Assembly (NCBI RefSeq): GCF_047495875.1
Contig: NC_092467.1
Coordinates: forward strand, 11,435,566-11,499,565
Source: Pithys albifrons albifrons
Lineage: Eukaryota > Chordata > Aves > Passeriformes > Thamnophilidae
Length of the DNA: 64,000 bases
Reading direction: 5' to 3'
In this document: positions 37,301-51,200 of the stretch, piece after piece
How the letters are laid out: each line of letters opens with the position of its first letter
Position numbering within the stretch: the stretch's first letter is position 1
Made by a program: the position numbers and the translations under genes
The notes under the pieces: generated by a model
What the model was told of the DNA's origin: nothing
The model's database searches: none
What the model saw: the letters and a program-made list of their open reading frames with translations, nothing else

Positions 37301-40300
37301 GGCTGACTTCTGTCCTCAGTTGCTGTTAGTATTCTCTGCAAGGTCTCCCAAGAGCCGCTGAGTGGAAGCAAGGCACTGAGATGCAAACTCAGAAATGCTT
37401 GTTAGGTTACACACACCTTCAAACGGATCTTCACCTCTCATGTTCCTGAAGTTTACAAGGCAAAAGAATAGTTGAAAGAGTTGGAACCAGTCCCAGGGGG
37501 GTGAGAAAACAAAGAGGCTCATTAAACTTTATGTCTGCAACTGAACTGTAAACTGCATAGTGCCATTTTTGTTAATGCTTTGAATTTTAATTGCATGCTA
37601 CCTTAACTAGTACATATCTAATCTTACCTTTTTCCACTTGGTATTAGAGAATGAATCCTAAGTTTAATATAAAAGCTCCATAAGATTTTGAGGAATACTG
37701 GCATCCATGTTTGTATGTAGGGTAGAAGTTTGCTCACCATTTCAAGGAGAGGAAAGATATTTTCACTCTAAAGCACATCAGGGACTTTATTTTACCATCC
37801 ACAAAGCAATTAATAACATATTAGTATATATGACTGCATTCAATGTTTGCTGACAAGTCCACATGCTTCTGGTGTAGAACATATTTTCTTCTGAATATGA
37901 CATCTTTCTTAACCACCAAAGAGTGTAAATATTGGTCTTAGTGCTTGAACGAGTCACATCTCAAGCAACTGAATCATTTTTAAACACCATTCTATACTAT
38001 GGTATTACTGAATTTCTGTACAGATCAAAGCTGTGACAAATTTTCATGTTTTGCTGAAAGTGGCCATACCTATTTGTTCTGTTCAAGCAGGCTGTAGTGC
38101 AGAGGGTATTGCAGTGTGCTTCAGGATGAGTTCTCTTTGTTAAAGTTATTGTCATGGAAAATAATAAAGCATCACAATTTAAAGCTTGAGTTGACTGAAA
38201 AACTTTTCATGGAAAGTTCTCTCAGAATGTACCAATTTTCCTGAGACACACTCCCACTTTGAAATTCTCTTTAGTTCTCTAGTGTACCCCGCAGTCTGTG
38301 GCATTGACAGTAGGCTATTTTGGGCAGCAAAGGGACTGCACACAGACCTAGCACAAACTGTGACCATGCATGTAATTTTATTCTTGTGCCTTGTTAGTCT
38401 AGCAACTCCCTCTGTCACAAGGAGTTTTTCTTACTCAGTCTGGTTTCAGATAGGAGCAATAGCATCAGCAGAGCAGCAGACGTGCTGGGAGATTATGGAA
38501 CAGCACAGCACAGTAAGTGCCAGAGGTAGGTGTAGAGTTCAGAGATTGCCACAAAACTGAGTTGATTGCTACTCCATTAGTATAATCTAGTTTACAGTGA
38601 TTTCCAGTAGCTGTCAATCAAGTCTTAGGTAGTTTTCTCACAACGGTTCTACATAACCAAAAGTTTGGAAGGAATGTTTCCGGGAAACCTGTAATTGCTT
38701 TGGAGAGCACTCTCCTAGGTCAGGTCTAAATTTCTTTATGGTGAATATTGGCTGTTTTTAGCAGTGATTAAGTAGAAACTGATGAATCCTTTAGGTTTTA
38801 TTTGACACAAACAAGTAGGAAAGTAGGTTTTGCTTATTTTCTCAGGGTAGGTAAATAATTATGGTTAACCCCAGTAACTGAATGAATAATGAAAATTACT
38901 GCAACATCTTTTAATACAGAGAATACATATGGGACATATTTATGCTCATATACATATCAGAAACCCAAAATTGTGTAAGTTAGTAGGAATAGAAGTATTT
39001 ATGGAAATGTGTGAAGAGTCTGCAGACTCTTCATCTTGCAGTAAGTTATTGTCTCAATGCCACTTTTGTGGGTGACTCCAAAGGATATGGCAGAAAAATG
39101 GTTGAAAAAAAAAAACAGAAAAGTGCTGAATGTTAATTTGCTTACTCCAAAGTTGAATGGAAAAGTCATTAGGGAAAATACTCTGAATGGATTTGGCAGC
39201 CTGTGCCCTAAGAAACATTTCCAACAGCACATGCATACAGAGCAGATAAGTGTTAATAGGAAATAATTACTTTTATTTTTTTCCTTGCAACTGATATTAA
39301 TAGATATGTAAGACGTGTTAATCTGTTATAGGACACAATTATTTCATTTGTTAAATGTTCTTCACTACTGCTAACAGCTGGGAAACCATGAGTAAGAGGT
39401 AAAATATATCCTCCCGATGGTTGGGGAGCCAGGTTGGTAAAGCAGGTTTTTGGGGAGTCAAGGGTGTACATTTCTGGGCTGGTGTGAGGTGGAGGGTGCT
39501 GCCCTCAGAAATGAGACACAGATCAGAGTTCACGGCAGGAGCAGTTCTGAGCACCTGCCTTGCCCTGCAGCCTGTCCTTGCTTGTAGGTCTCAATTCTGC
39601 ATTCTGAGCTGCCACCACACTTCACCTTTACCTCATTTTCAGCACAGGTATGAGTCATCCTGCTGCCAGCAATGGGATTGCTCATTTCCCACAAGTAAGT
39701 CTGAAAGGAAAGAAGACTGACACAAAATGCAAGATTTATTTTCCAAAGTGACACATACATGGTTAGATTACATTTATGTTATATATCTATTTTTAGCCAT
39801 CCATCTTTTTTCTGCAATAAATCAGTACCACAGGAAGGTAAAATAAATATTTACATGAAATATATAGAGGAAGTTTTACAAATGAGGTTATATTGACATT
39901 GATGATCTGTTTCATATTAATATTTATGCTATTTGGTTTGTTACAAGTGAACTGAATTATAAATACTGTGTTTCTTAAAGCAAAGTCTATTTCATAGCAA
40001 GATTTGAGGTCATTTTTCTGGCATATTTTGTGCAAAGCTTGTTTTTGGAGCACAGCTCTATTCAAAAATCCTGTATTTCCAAAAGCGATATGGAAATTTG
40101 GTAGCATATTGGAGTCTGATGTACGTGGAAATAAATCAGATGTCTGGGCCAAGAGGGACTTTCAGAAATCACCCAGGGTCAGGTAACTCAGCTGTGGCAT
40201 ATCTTTCATAAAAGCAATGAGGAATCTCGGTAAGTTAATAAGCTTGCAAGTCATCAGATTTTCCACATCCAGTCATGTCCTGTAAGTGCAATAGAGTGTA

Positions 40301-42103
40301 TTAATAGTACTCCAATGTAACATTTTCCAAGCGTTTTGTAGTAGTACTGGTTGGGTCATGTACTTCTAACAAGCGTTAACGTTCCTTGGGGAAGACTCTG
40401 GGTATGAAGTGCCTTATGCTACCATAAAATGCGGAATAATCAAATCTGTGAAGGGCAGGTCACTGGGAACCTGGCAGGAATATATGACACTCGTGTATTG
40501 TATAACAGACATTTCCTCTATTTCTGTGATGAACTGGAAGACATTATTTTGAAGTATGTGCATTGTAAATATGAAACAGAACATAATTTTATGTAATGCT
40601 CAAGTTTCTACCTAACACATGGCCAGGGGATGTTCCTGGGATGGAAAAGAACTGGAATTGCTGCTGTCACCTCAAAATCCTTGCCTGATATCCTTTCTTT
40701 CCCTTATGCTTATTTTCAGTGGCACCTGGCTTCTCACTCGGTTGTTGGGCAGTCAGGGTAATGTTCTGTGCCCCAGGTTATGGAGAGGGTGACGATGAGG
40801 TGCCACTCAGGTACTCTTCCCATGGGTTAGTCTTTTGACTTTTGGCTGAGACTGAAGAAGAATTGTGTATAATAACATTTGATTAGTCTGCATGCTGTTA
40901 TTTTGAGAAAAAGCCAAATTCATCATTGAAAGATGCATACAGTTAAGAGAAAGTCCAGTTGAGCATAATGTACAGCCATTAATGGACCATGGGGGCAAGG
41001 TTCATTCTTTCTTATAATCATTACTGTTCACATGTCTTTAATTGATGGCAATATAACCTGCCTGTCAATATAAGTAAAAGCCAATGCCACTGCAAATGTT
41101 GGAAGACACTGCTTAGTAGCCTGAAAATGTGATTTTATTTCATCCCCAGACTCAGTCTGATGTCTCACCCTGCCTAGACTTGTGCACAAAGTTGGACACA
41201 GCCCCTTGCTGCAGGGATGCTCAGTTTATTCTTACACATAGATGGACGTCTCTCCTGCTTTGTCTGCAGTTAAGGATGCTTCTGGGTGAGGCTGTGTGTG
41301 AAAGTATGGATCTGCAGGTACACATTTCCTGCAACTGTATTCTGTTTTCACCTGCCATGTCATGGTTCCTGAGCTCTACAACAGCAGGTCATTCTGTCCC
41401 AGTTTACAGGGAGACATTGCTCATAGTCCTGAAGCTACAAAACCTTTTAATTCAGGGACTGAAATATTTTGTTCTGTAAAAACTTCACACACACACTTAT
41501 ATCCTATGTATGATCATTTACAAGAACAGCTTATGTTTTACAGATTGTATGAACTTCCAAGTATATTTTAATATGGAAAAATTCCAGTTAATATCATAAT
41601 CCATGTAATAGATTAACATCTGGTTCTGATTTCCCAAACCTTAGCTTCCAAACTTCTCAGAAATTAATGGGAAAGTTGGTAGACAGCCTCTACATAGAAC
41701 ATAGTATTAGTTCTTCATTTCTCTTTCATTTTACTTTATTTAGACTTGAAAGATATTCTCTCCTACTGGCATGAATTCAGAGATCTTCCCTCATCACCCT
41801 TGAATGGGAACCACATCATTGTGTCCTCATATATTATAACTCAAGAGAGAACATTGAGGGAGAACAGCCAGAGAAATTCAACACAGTCCATGCCATGAGT
41901 TGTGTAAAACAGTTCTTGTACTTTCCAGTGGTATGACCTTTTCCACCAGTTGTTGTTTGAGACACTTGAATCAGTGGATTTTGAATTTTTTGTATAAACA
42001 GTACAACTCTTCATTTCCAAACAGCAAAAACTTTGTTAACCCCCTCTTGTAAGTCAGTGAAGAATTAGACCAATCTAGGAAACTTCTGAAGTTTTTTGTT
42101 TCA

Positions 42104-42132
42104 GTCAAACTTCCACACTGTGGGAGTTTGAC
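42104..42132. repeat. 29-bp imperfect palindrome
   Basis: Arms 42104-42117 and 42119-42132 pair over 14 positions with a single G-T mismatch and a 1-nt centre. The left arm begins GTCAAACTTCC and the right arm ends GGAGTTTGAC. It lies in the gene-free flank, about 3 kb downstream of ATP6V1G3. Confidence 0.8.
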
Positions 42133-44821
42133 AGCTGATTTTGAGGGAGCAGCTTCACTCATTTTATTGATTACTTAGTTATTCATAATTAGAAGCTACT
42201 AATTGAAATACTGAAAGTGCTAATCACTGTTGCTATGTACACTTAGTAAATAGTTACTCCTTACAGAGTTTGGCTCCCAATGACATGAGAAAAATCCTTG
42301 TGTCTAAAGTGATGTCCTGGTGAGGTAACCACCATTTCCAAGGGAAAAGTGTGGCTGTTGAGAGGGAAAACTCCACAGGAGCACAGGAGATGGCAGGATA
42401 TTTGTAATCATCCCTGGTAGGTGACTACAAAACATTTTAACCTTTCTATTATGCATTTAAAAACATTTTGAAATTAAGCATCCTTCTTTTTGTTTTGTAT
42501 GGAATGATTTTTTCATTACCTTGTATGTAACAGTCACATACTCATGATATTTTGTGCACTTGTAAATTCAGCATGCGTTTTCTTGGCACCTCAATATTCC
42601 ATACGTGCAGTTGGTTCTTTACACTCTTCATTTAAAAAATCCAATATCTTGCCAAATTATATGAAGTCTAATTTGATCTATACTGCTCTATAGCTAAAAG
42701 GGGTGGTATGACTACCCATTCTTTGTCTAGAAGAAGGAATGAATGTAGAAGAGAGGAAATGCTCAGTGTGTTCAAAGCTCTCAGATTTATATCTCTCAAG
42801 ATCAAAGACCTAATAATTTAAAATTAATTCCTTCTTCATGAGAGGTAGCTATGAACTGGTCACAGTTCAAGAACATAATCTTGTTCAGAAAGTTTGAATA
42901 CATAAGACTCAATGTGTACCTCAGCTAAGCAAGGCTAAGGGCAGGTCATTGCCATGACTATGGGAGATGGCACAGCTGCACCATCCCCATCCCCTTCAGA
43001 CACTGCTCATCCTCACTGCTATTCATGGGATAGTGTATTTTAAAGAAGTTGAAGTAAGAGATGTGTGTGGCTGTTAGGACTAGGAGCGTAGACATAGCCT
43101 TGAAAGGAGGGTAGAAGCTTTGCAAGAGAAACAGTTGGGGTCAGAAGACAGATTTTGGCAAGAATGAGGGAAAGGGGGAATGCCATAAAAAGAAGCAGAG
43201 TAATGAGGATGACAAAGCTTTGCGCGGCATAACCTGGGTTGCTGCCTCCTGTAAATCTGCTGCTCTAGTTTGCTGCCCACCAGAATGTGGCAATTCTGCT
43301 CTCGCCATACAGGAGTGTGTGTTTTATCCCATGCAGCTGGCAAAGGAACCTGCATTGTTTTAGTTCTGCAGATGAACCTGCAACATTGCAGTACATTTAG
43401 AAGTGATAGTTGGAAAAAAGGGTACTGAGGTAGCCCAGAAGGAAAGTGGAGGAGTCCTGAGCACTGCAGTGAGACCCTGTGAGATGTTGGTGTCCACCCT
43501 GGTGGCTGCTTAAGTTCACAAAGAATACATTTCACAACTGAGCAGTACGCTGGGACTGCAGCCATGACCCAAAACAGAGGCAGGTGTGCCTGGGCAAAGA
43601 AGCAGCCCTGTCTGCCCCCAGCTGTGCAAGAGGTGCACTGTGCAGGCTGTGCCCTGGGTCCTGCACATGGCCTTGGCACTGGAGTTCCTTCAGGAGCTCA
43701 GGAAATCAAAGGCTATCACAGCGTGATTCAAAGCACTCCTAAATAAATGAGCCTTCCAGCTGGTGTCAATAGGATTTCTAGTTCCTTTCCCACTCCTCAG
43801 CATCCTTGGGTCCCCAGAGAATATAATCAAGCACAGGAGACTGTAACAATCAGGGTTTGGAGATTTTGTAGCATCCAGGCACAGCCTTGAGGAGTCGTGT
43901 TTGTTGACATTAGGTTGACTACAGCTTTACAGTCATTTTACACATGACAGCATGTCAGCTGTGTAAACCTCACTGGAACAGGAGATTGCCTATGACTAGC
44001 TGCTGTGAAATTGAAATGATTTGTCTGTGTCTATGTGGACTGAAAATCAGGTTATTGTTTGCTAGTTGCTGCAATGTCTCAAGCTTCTTTTCTAATTCAG
44101 TATAATTCTGTAGGGGAGACAAGGCATTACAGGGTCTCACAGTGCAGGTGTGTGTCAGATCCCCACTTCATCAGTGCCACCCATCAGACCCAATGGGCTT
44201 CACCTTGGAAGCAGAGATCATACTGTGTTTTCTTAGCTTCAGTAGAATTTATTCCAAGGGAAATATGTGCCATTGCAGAGGGAAGTATTGCTCAAGGCGA
44301 TTACAGGGTACCAAAAATGAGCTCTAACTGATGTGAGTTCTGTGAACAACCTGTGGATTCAAAACCCATTTAGCAAAACTGGTATAGAGTTTGAGCCTTT
44401 GGATTCCTGTGCTTTCAGGTAACTGCAAAATGATGCATGTACTGGTCTGCACCTTCCACTGAAGCAATTTTGTAAATTATGATCACGCCTGTTCTCATTT
44501 TTCAGACTGAAAGCTATGTAAAGTTTGTGGTGTAGTTAAACAACAGCACAACATTTTGAGTATGGCTTTTAAGCAAAATTCTGTACAAGTCAACTATATT
44601 TTGCTTTAAATTAGCATAGAAAAATTGCAAATGTTTTGACCTATTCTTTTTGACAAAAATCTACAGGGTTGCTATATGATCCATAATCTGACCACTCCAC
44701 ATGTTACAAGGAAAACAGAAATGCTCTATTTTAAGTTTTTGTGATATTCTCTTTCACCTGACTTGAAGTAAAGATTGGGATAAACAAATTTTATGAAACA
44801 CAACATCCTAGTACAGAACAT

Positions 44822-44827
44822 TTTATT
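44822..44827 (-). terminator. Poly(A) signal AATAAA, second candidate
   Basis: A second exact AATAAA on the minus strand lies 58 nt beyond the proximal one. Either could define the end of the ATP6V1G3 3' UTR, giving a UTR of roughly 250-320 nt. Confidence 0.45.
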
Positions 44828-44879
44828 AGAGAAAAGGACTAAAGACTCCTATTGAAAAGCTGCTGGTGTCAAGTAATAA

Positions 44880-44885
44880 TTTATT
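44880..44885 (-). terminator. Poly(A) signal AATAAA, proximal candidate
   Basis: A canonical AATAAA on the minus strand lies about 235 nt past the ATP6V1G3 stop codon. It is the first exact hexamer I found after the stop. Cleavage would be expected 10-30 nt further on, toward lower coordinates. Confidence 0.5.
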
Positions 44886-45118
44886 CTACTGTTGTTGACT
44901 TGCCCCTGTCTAAATGACAGGGCCTTAGCTCCCAACAGGAAACAATATTCCAACAAATGCTTGCAAAATGCTGTATAATTCCTGTCACATCAAAAGCCTG
45001 TGTGCTTTTGGCTGTAGTGTTCTTTTTTTCTCACACATGTGGAAACAATACACAAGGAAGTATTTATATTTATCAAGAAAGAAGGCTACTTTTTATAAAC
45101 ACAACACATCAATGGATC

Positions 45119-45292
45119 TTAAACTGCATGTCTGAAGTTTGGGTGAATTTCAGGGCTGATGTCACATATTGTGCTCAAGAGCTTTTTCATCATGCTCTCC
45201 ATGTTCCTGTGGTAGCTGCTCGTGAGGTTTCGGATAGTTTCTGTTGTTTGCTCTTCTATTTTAGCAGAGAGGTTACCTTGGGAGCCCATTAC
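45119..45292 (-). CDS. ATP6V1G3: ATP6V1G3 coding exon 3 with stop codon
   Basis: This terminal coding exon encodes residues 62-118 and a TAA at 45121-45119. It begins VMGSQGNLSAKIEEQT after a CTTCTGCTTTTCAG acceptor. It ends with the family C-terminal block CDISPEIHPNFRHAV. The last residues differ from mammalian G3 as I recall it: Ser for Lys before PEIH, Phe for Tyr in NFR, and HAV in place of ATN. These look like ordinary lineage divergence rather than decay, because there is no frameshift or premature stop. Confidence 0.95.
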   Translation of the reverse strand, partial: VMGSQGNLSAKIEEQTTETIRNLTSSYHRNMESMMKKLLSTICDISPEIHPNFRHAV

Positions 45293-48200
45293 CTGAAAAG
45301 CAGAAGGCCACTGAGCAAAATAAAGTTATATATGACTATGTTTATTATACTATACTTCATCATTCAGCATAAGCATAACACAAAGACATTACAGTGCTTT
45401 CTAACAGTAAGGGTATGATCTAGATTGAACTGTATGCATAAAAACAGGATTAAAGGCAACTCTTTCAGATGCTCACTGGCAATAGAAATCTCCCCATGTA
45501 ATAAAAGTTTCGCAGCTCACTGTGGGAACAACATCATACAAAGTTTGTCTTTTATATCCCTCTTTTTAATTTGTTTTCTATTTTAGTGACTAGTCAACAA
45601 AGTTCTACCACCCATGTGCTTCCCTTGGCCTCACTGAGAGTGCATGTGAGTGCAGCTGGGGAGCAAAACATGGGAAAGCCTTCCTGACAATGCATAATTG
45701 CAGTTTCAGAGTACTTGAAGTGTCTTCAGTGGTTAGTGATGTATAACCCTCAACCGGCCTAAGACAAGGTCTTTTAATGCTACATTTTCTTATCTGGCAA
45801 AACACCAGACAGCTTCTGGCACAGTTAATATCAGGACATTCGCTTAGAATTTAATTGACTCTAGACTTGCTGAACATTTCAGCAAGGTTATGTTATAAAC
45901 AGATGCACACGTTCCAAATCTGTGACTTTGCTCCCTCCTCCCCCACTGTCCCAACATCCCTTGAATTCTTCCCTTATGGAAAAGTTCTTCAGATACCAGC
46001 AGAGAAATTGTTTTCCACCTAAAAAATTCCATAGGGGAGAACAGGAGATTGTTCTGCATGTTGGCAGAATAGGAAAGGAATAAGTAATATATTCTTTTTG
46101 TTCTTGCCGTGGTTCTCTGGGGTGGACTAGCAGGTGAAGCTAACCTGTGATACATTACTAGGATACCTAGAGCATTACCAGAAACAAGGGAGGAGTCATT
46201 AGCTTTATTTTCCATGTGGTTTCACCCCAATCTGGCCCTTAAAAGAAGGAAAGCATCTGAGTTAAGATCTTTTGCACAAATCACCTTTGCAGTTCCATTT
46301 ATCAGTACCTGGCCATGTAGTGAGACATTGGCCCATAATCCACATGTAAACACTTCAATTTGGAAGATAGGTAGGTTGTAGACATAATAGTAAGTATTGG
46401 GAAAAGATTATAGTTTTCCATAGTAATTATTCTAAGCTGACATTATATTTTAGCTTTTAGACAAGTAGCAAAGGGTCGCAAGTGGGAAAGGCTGCACAGC
46501 TTAGCCCAGATTTATGAAGCTGATTTTTTCCACTGGGAAAAATAACTTTCTAGAGATCCCAGATGGTTGCATGTTATCCAGCAACTAAATACTTTTGAAA
46601 AACCTCAAAAAAAGTATTACAATTTTAAGAAGAGACTCTGCAGACCTGCGCTCTCAGCTCATGCTAAAATTGTAACTAGAGGTAGTAAATTCTTACTCTT
46701 CTATGTGGTTTTCCTGCCTCTTTTTCTGCTTCTGAACTTGAAGAACCTTTTTGTTGTCAGAATGCAGACAATGCCCTGCTTAGTCTATGATTCCTGTTGA
46801 CCTTGAAGCTCTGTCCCTTAGGTCTGTCCCTTTATTTTGCCCATAGGGGTTTTTTGCTAGTGTCCTTACAAAGCTGCTAAAACATTACATTGACTTGGAA
46901 GCCACAAAATGCAGAACTAGGCTCCATATCTCCAGTTAGGTGATCTCAGACCCTGAGTACAAACACCACGAACACCAGCAAAACTGGTTTTAGATGCAGG
47001 CTAAAAATTTTGCATGCTTTAAGAAAAGATCATCCATATTGTCATTCCAACCTCAAGTCAATTGTTATTTTCTGTTGCTATTGTTAATTATGGATGTATG
47101 CGGAACATCTCATAGTATGAGAAAATTTACCCCAGTTTATATATGAGCAACAAAAATAAGAAGAGGAATAGCATTAAATGAGACTGGGAGAAAGAAATAA
47201 AAATACTTGTGTCCAAATACCCGAACAAGTGAACTGAACTGGGCATCAGATCTCCCTCTGCACTGGCTTTGCTGGAGCCCCTGAGTGCCTTCCAGACACA
47301 GGTTAATAATGATGACATTTGTCTGGGTAGATAAATGTTCGACATAATGGGGTCAGGGAACGTGAAGGAGGACTGTGATGATCCTGTACAATGTGCTGTC
47401 ATTCGAGGAGCAATATGTGCCCTGTCCTGCTTGTGTGAAATGTTCAGTGGCCTTTCCCTACAGCTTCAATACTGCTTGTGAGGAAAAAAATTGAGTTCAC
47501 AACAAAGGTACATCTTTAATCTTCTGCTATTTATGACCTAAAACAACAAGTCTGGCTTGACTGAAAAGGTGAACAAATTTTAGAGATGTTTTTAATTTAT
47601 TTCAGTGTTGATAAACATCTGAAATTGTCCATTTGAGATAGTTCTTCCTGGCCTGCTTGTGTGAAGTGTGTTTGAGGGCTGGCAGTATGTTAGAGACTTC
47701 GTGTGTATAGATGTTCCTAAGGCTTGTGATCCCTGCTGGAAAATGTTTTGTGAGGTGCAACTGAAATGAAAGGTTTGTAAAGCAGTTTTTGTTTGACCTC
47801 TCTGGCTTTTTTTTGGTGGCTGTTTTTGCACAAGTAGTTTCCTTGCCTTGTGCAAAGTACAGGCTGGGAGGGAAAATAAGAACAAATATGTAAGAGGAAG
47901 GTCACCAGGTAAAAAGAGAATGATTTGTGAACTTTGAAGAAAATACTAGACAAAAATGCAAGATGCCATAAATGTACTAAGAGGCTTTAATTCAGGTATC
48001 TAAATATCAGCCAAGCCACTTTTACTGGAGAAACATTATGAAAGACTCTGAAGTTTTGGTGATTTCAGTTGATAAAAGATACAGTATTGTATCAGGCAGC
48101 TAAAGTGGAATAGAAATAGAAAGAAACATTTTAAACCTTTGCTTTTACTGACATTCACCTTACTGAAAGCTCCAGTTTCAAGACAGGAGTGAGGTCTGCC

Positions 48201-51200
48201 TGCAGTTATAGAAAGAGGACCCAAAGCACAAGCATGAACCAAATATGGAATCTGGACAGTTTTAGTGGTAATAGTCCACAATTTCTTCTACAAATGCATT
48301 CAAAGCCCATGAAAAAGTAAAAATTAAGCATCTACACACTGTAAGGTGTTATCTCTGTGTTTAAACAGTATGATCACATTGGTTTGCAGAAGTCTCCATG
48401 TAATACTGTTGGAAGCAATTTGGTTTACCATTGAGCAGATTGACACTACAAAAGGATATATGCAGGTTTCTGCCTTACATTTGTTTGCTTGTTCCTGAAG
48501 TCCTTCTCCCTCTGTAACCGGTAGTGGTCTATCTCTGCTGTGGCCTCTTCCTTGGCCTGCTTCAGCCTTTTACCCTTTCCTAGCAGGGAAGAAAAGGATT
48601 TATTTCATGCTATCACTGGATCCCAAAAGATGAATCTCTCTAAAACAGAGGTATTGTAGATGGCATAGTAAAATGTTGACTTTACTGAAAACTTTGTCAA
48701 TCCGTTTTATTTACACAAGAATGGTCAGAAGAGCCAAAGTGATTTATGTACTTTTTGATTGACAGCCAGTCATGCAAGTACCCATCTTCTGAGACTAACC
48801 TCCTGTGCAGAAATACACATCACATGAAATGTTTGTTGGTTTGCTAACAACAGAACTCTTTTTGCAACTATTCATTTTCTTGTAACACAAATGCATTTTT
48901 TTTAAATCACAGCTTGGTGTTTAAATAAATATCTAACTTTTCTTCATCAGCAATAGTAGCAGCCAGATAACAGATTTTAGTTGTCACTGATGGGAAAAGA
49001 CGTTATTCTGTAAGATTTGCTGTATTGATTGGTTGCCAGGATCCTTTCATCCCACACCAATTGGATTCTGCTTAGAGCTGGCAGATCTCCAAAATACTGC
49101 AAGATACATCTTAACCACTACCAAACTGAGTTATAACCTTCAGACTTTGTCCTTTTCTTTCCCCAGCTGCTTCCAATAACATTTGTTAAATGCAGAGGTG
49201 AGTGATTAAGAGAAGTAGGAGGTCAATGCTATCCTCTATCAGTGCACAGAAAACATGAAAGTCGTTAAAAAATCTTTTTCTTTTCCTTTTCAAGAATGTG
49301 ATCTGTAAGGTGACATTTTAGGGTGTAGGGGAAACTAGAGCCTTCCTTCTGACCAGGCTTGTTGACATACTTAATTTTGTTTGCTGTGAGTAGTTACTTT
49401 CTTTAGTAAAATGCTATGGGTTCATCAAATCGAGTGCACGTAAGTCATTGCAAGACTGGGCAGAAGGTAGTTCCTGGATCAAGTGAGGGTGTTATGTAAA
49501 GGATAAAATATTTGATAGGAATGTGATGGTTAAGGTTTTACATGAAGGAGCTGGTGAACATGTCATAAAAATCCCCATGGGCTTCTCTCTGTCTATTTTG
49601 TATGAAGTCACTACAGTTGCATGGATCTCCTCAGGATTCTGCTACACAACTTTGTGAGGAAAAAGTAATTTTCTAACTGAGATGACTATAAACCTCTTGA
49701 ATCAAATGTTGATATGTTATACTTGAGACACCTGGGCTGATCCTGATTTTTGGGGTCTCTTTCTGCTGTACAGATAGAATTTTAGGAGTGGGAGAGAATA
49801 AACTTGCTCCCTTTTCTTATCAGAAATATCCTTGTTGGCTGAAAAACTGCTTAGTTGTTTAAATTAGGAGATCACAAGGATGAGAGCGTGGTGGCCCAGG
49901 CAACTGAAAAGGCATCTTGATCTCATATGTGACACATTGATTAATTACTTCTTGTAACCACCTATTTAACATCGGTGAACAATATAAACACTGAGGTTTT
50001 GGTGGTGTTTTTTTGGTTTATTTTTTGTTTGTTTGTTTTGTTTGGGGGTTTTTTTTAGATTTTCAATTCAAGCACAGAATGTGAAAGGTACCTTTTCTGA
50101 AATCCTAAGGAACATTCTCCACCCAGAATAGAAGGAAGACCATGAGTATTTCTGATTTGTTTTCTCCAATCTGTTACACAGCATTGGTTACACCTGAGCT
50201 GGGCTTCTGAAGCCTTATCAGGTGTGGCATACACCAACCTGCCTGCCCTGAGCATGGCAGAGTGAGAAAACTTGGGAGGAAGAAAGGCTGTTGCTTTTAA
50301 TATGCCTGAGATTCAGAAAAAAACAGAGTAAAATACTTGATCCAGCAGGAAATTACTTGCCCAGTGGATAGCTCTTTCCAAAGTCATTGTCTACAGATGG
50401 GTGAGTAGAAGCAGAGAGATGCCTAAAATGTGAATTACATTTTAAAGTCTTGATTCTTGGAGTGTTTGTTTTTGTGGGCATGCTTATCGTGGAACCTTGG
50501 GTGTGTGGCTGTATACAGGCTTTTTACAGGAAGGAACAAACTACTGAGGGACTAGATAGCTGTATTGACTCTCTGTTCATCAATGCAAGGCTCTCTTGTG
50601 TAGTAAATTATGTTTCTGAGTCCTTCTGCCATTGAGCCACTGTGCCTGTGTATAAAGGGGAAAGAGGCAGTTTAAAACTCAGTGGATATTTTCTCAGATT
50701 TTGTATTTGTGTGATAAAGGCTGATTTCCCCAGTTTCTGCCACTCGCTGTATGAAGTGTTGGGACCAGTATGAGTGAACAGACAGATTTGTGTAAGAGCC
50801 TGACATCAGTCTGGACAACAAAATTTGGAACCAGGTTTAAGTCTGTATTTTGAAGTTTCCCTTATTTTCCTCTCCAAATTTGGAGCTGATCAGCCTTTTG
50901 TAGAGTTTTCCTCTCGGAGTGGAGCCGTGGGGTGGTTCTCTGGAGCTGCCAGTTGGGGGGAGTGACTGTGATGAAGCTCTGCCAATTTCACCAGCTGAGG
51001 AACTGGATCTCTATAGCAAATTAAATTATTTCAGAATCAGTGGGATTTTAATTTCAAATTCCATCTGGGGGGCCATCTGTAGTAAATATGTTGCATATTT
51101 GACCACCAGATAGATAAATATACCCATTTAAAATGCACAAAATGGAAAGAGATTCACTGTAAAACAGCAGTTCGCTTGCCTTTGATAAAGTAGTTAGTGA

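Larger units (their letters stand above)
24197..44821. other. Gene-free DNA downstream of ATP6V1G3
   Basis: About 20 kb without a supported gene or identifiable transposon. It holds homopolymer and TG repeats, a CTCF-like motif at 33.9 kb and a 29-bp palindrome at 42.1 kb. In human, NEK7 is the next gene on this side; I found none of its kinase exons here. Confidence 0.6.

Noticed and set aside
43080..43679. 199-codon open frame on the minus strand
   Set aside because: It is the longest open frame in the window, but its translation shows no recognisable domain, is biased to Cys, Pro and Ser as expected from translated GC-richer non-coding DNA, and has no supported promoter or splice context.
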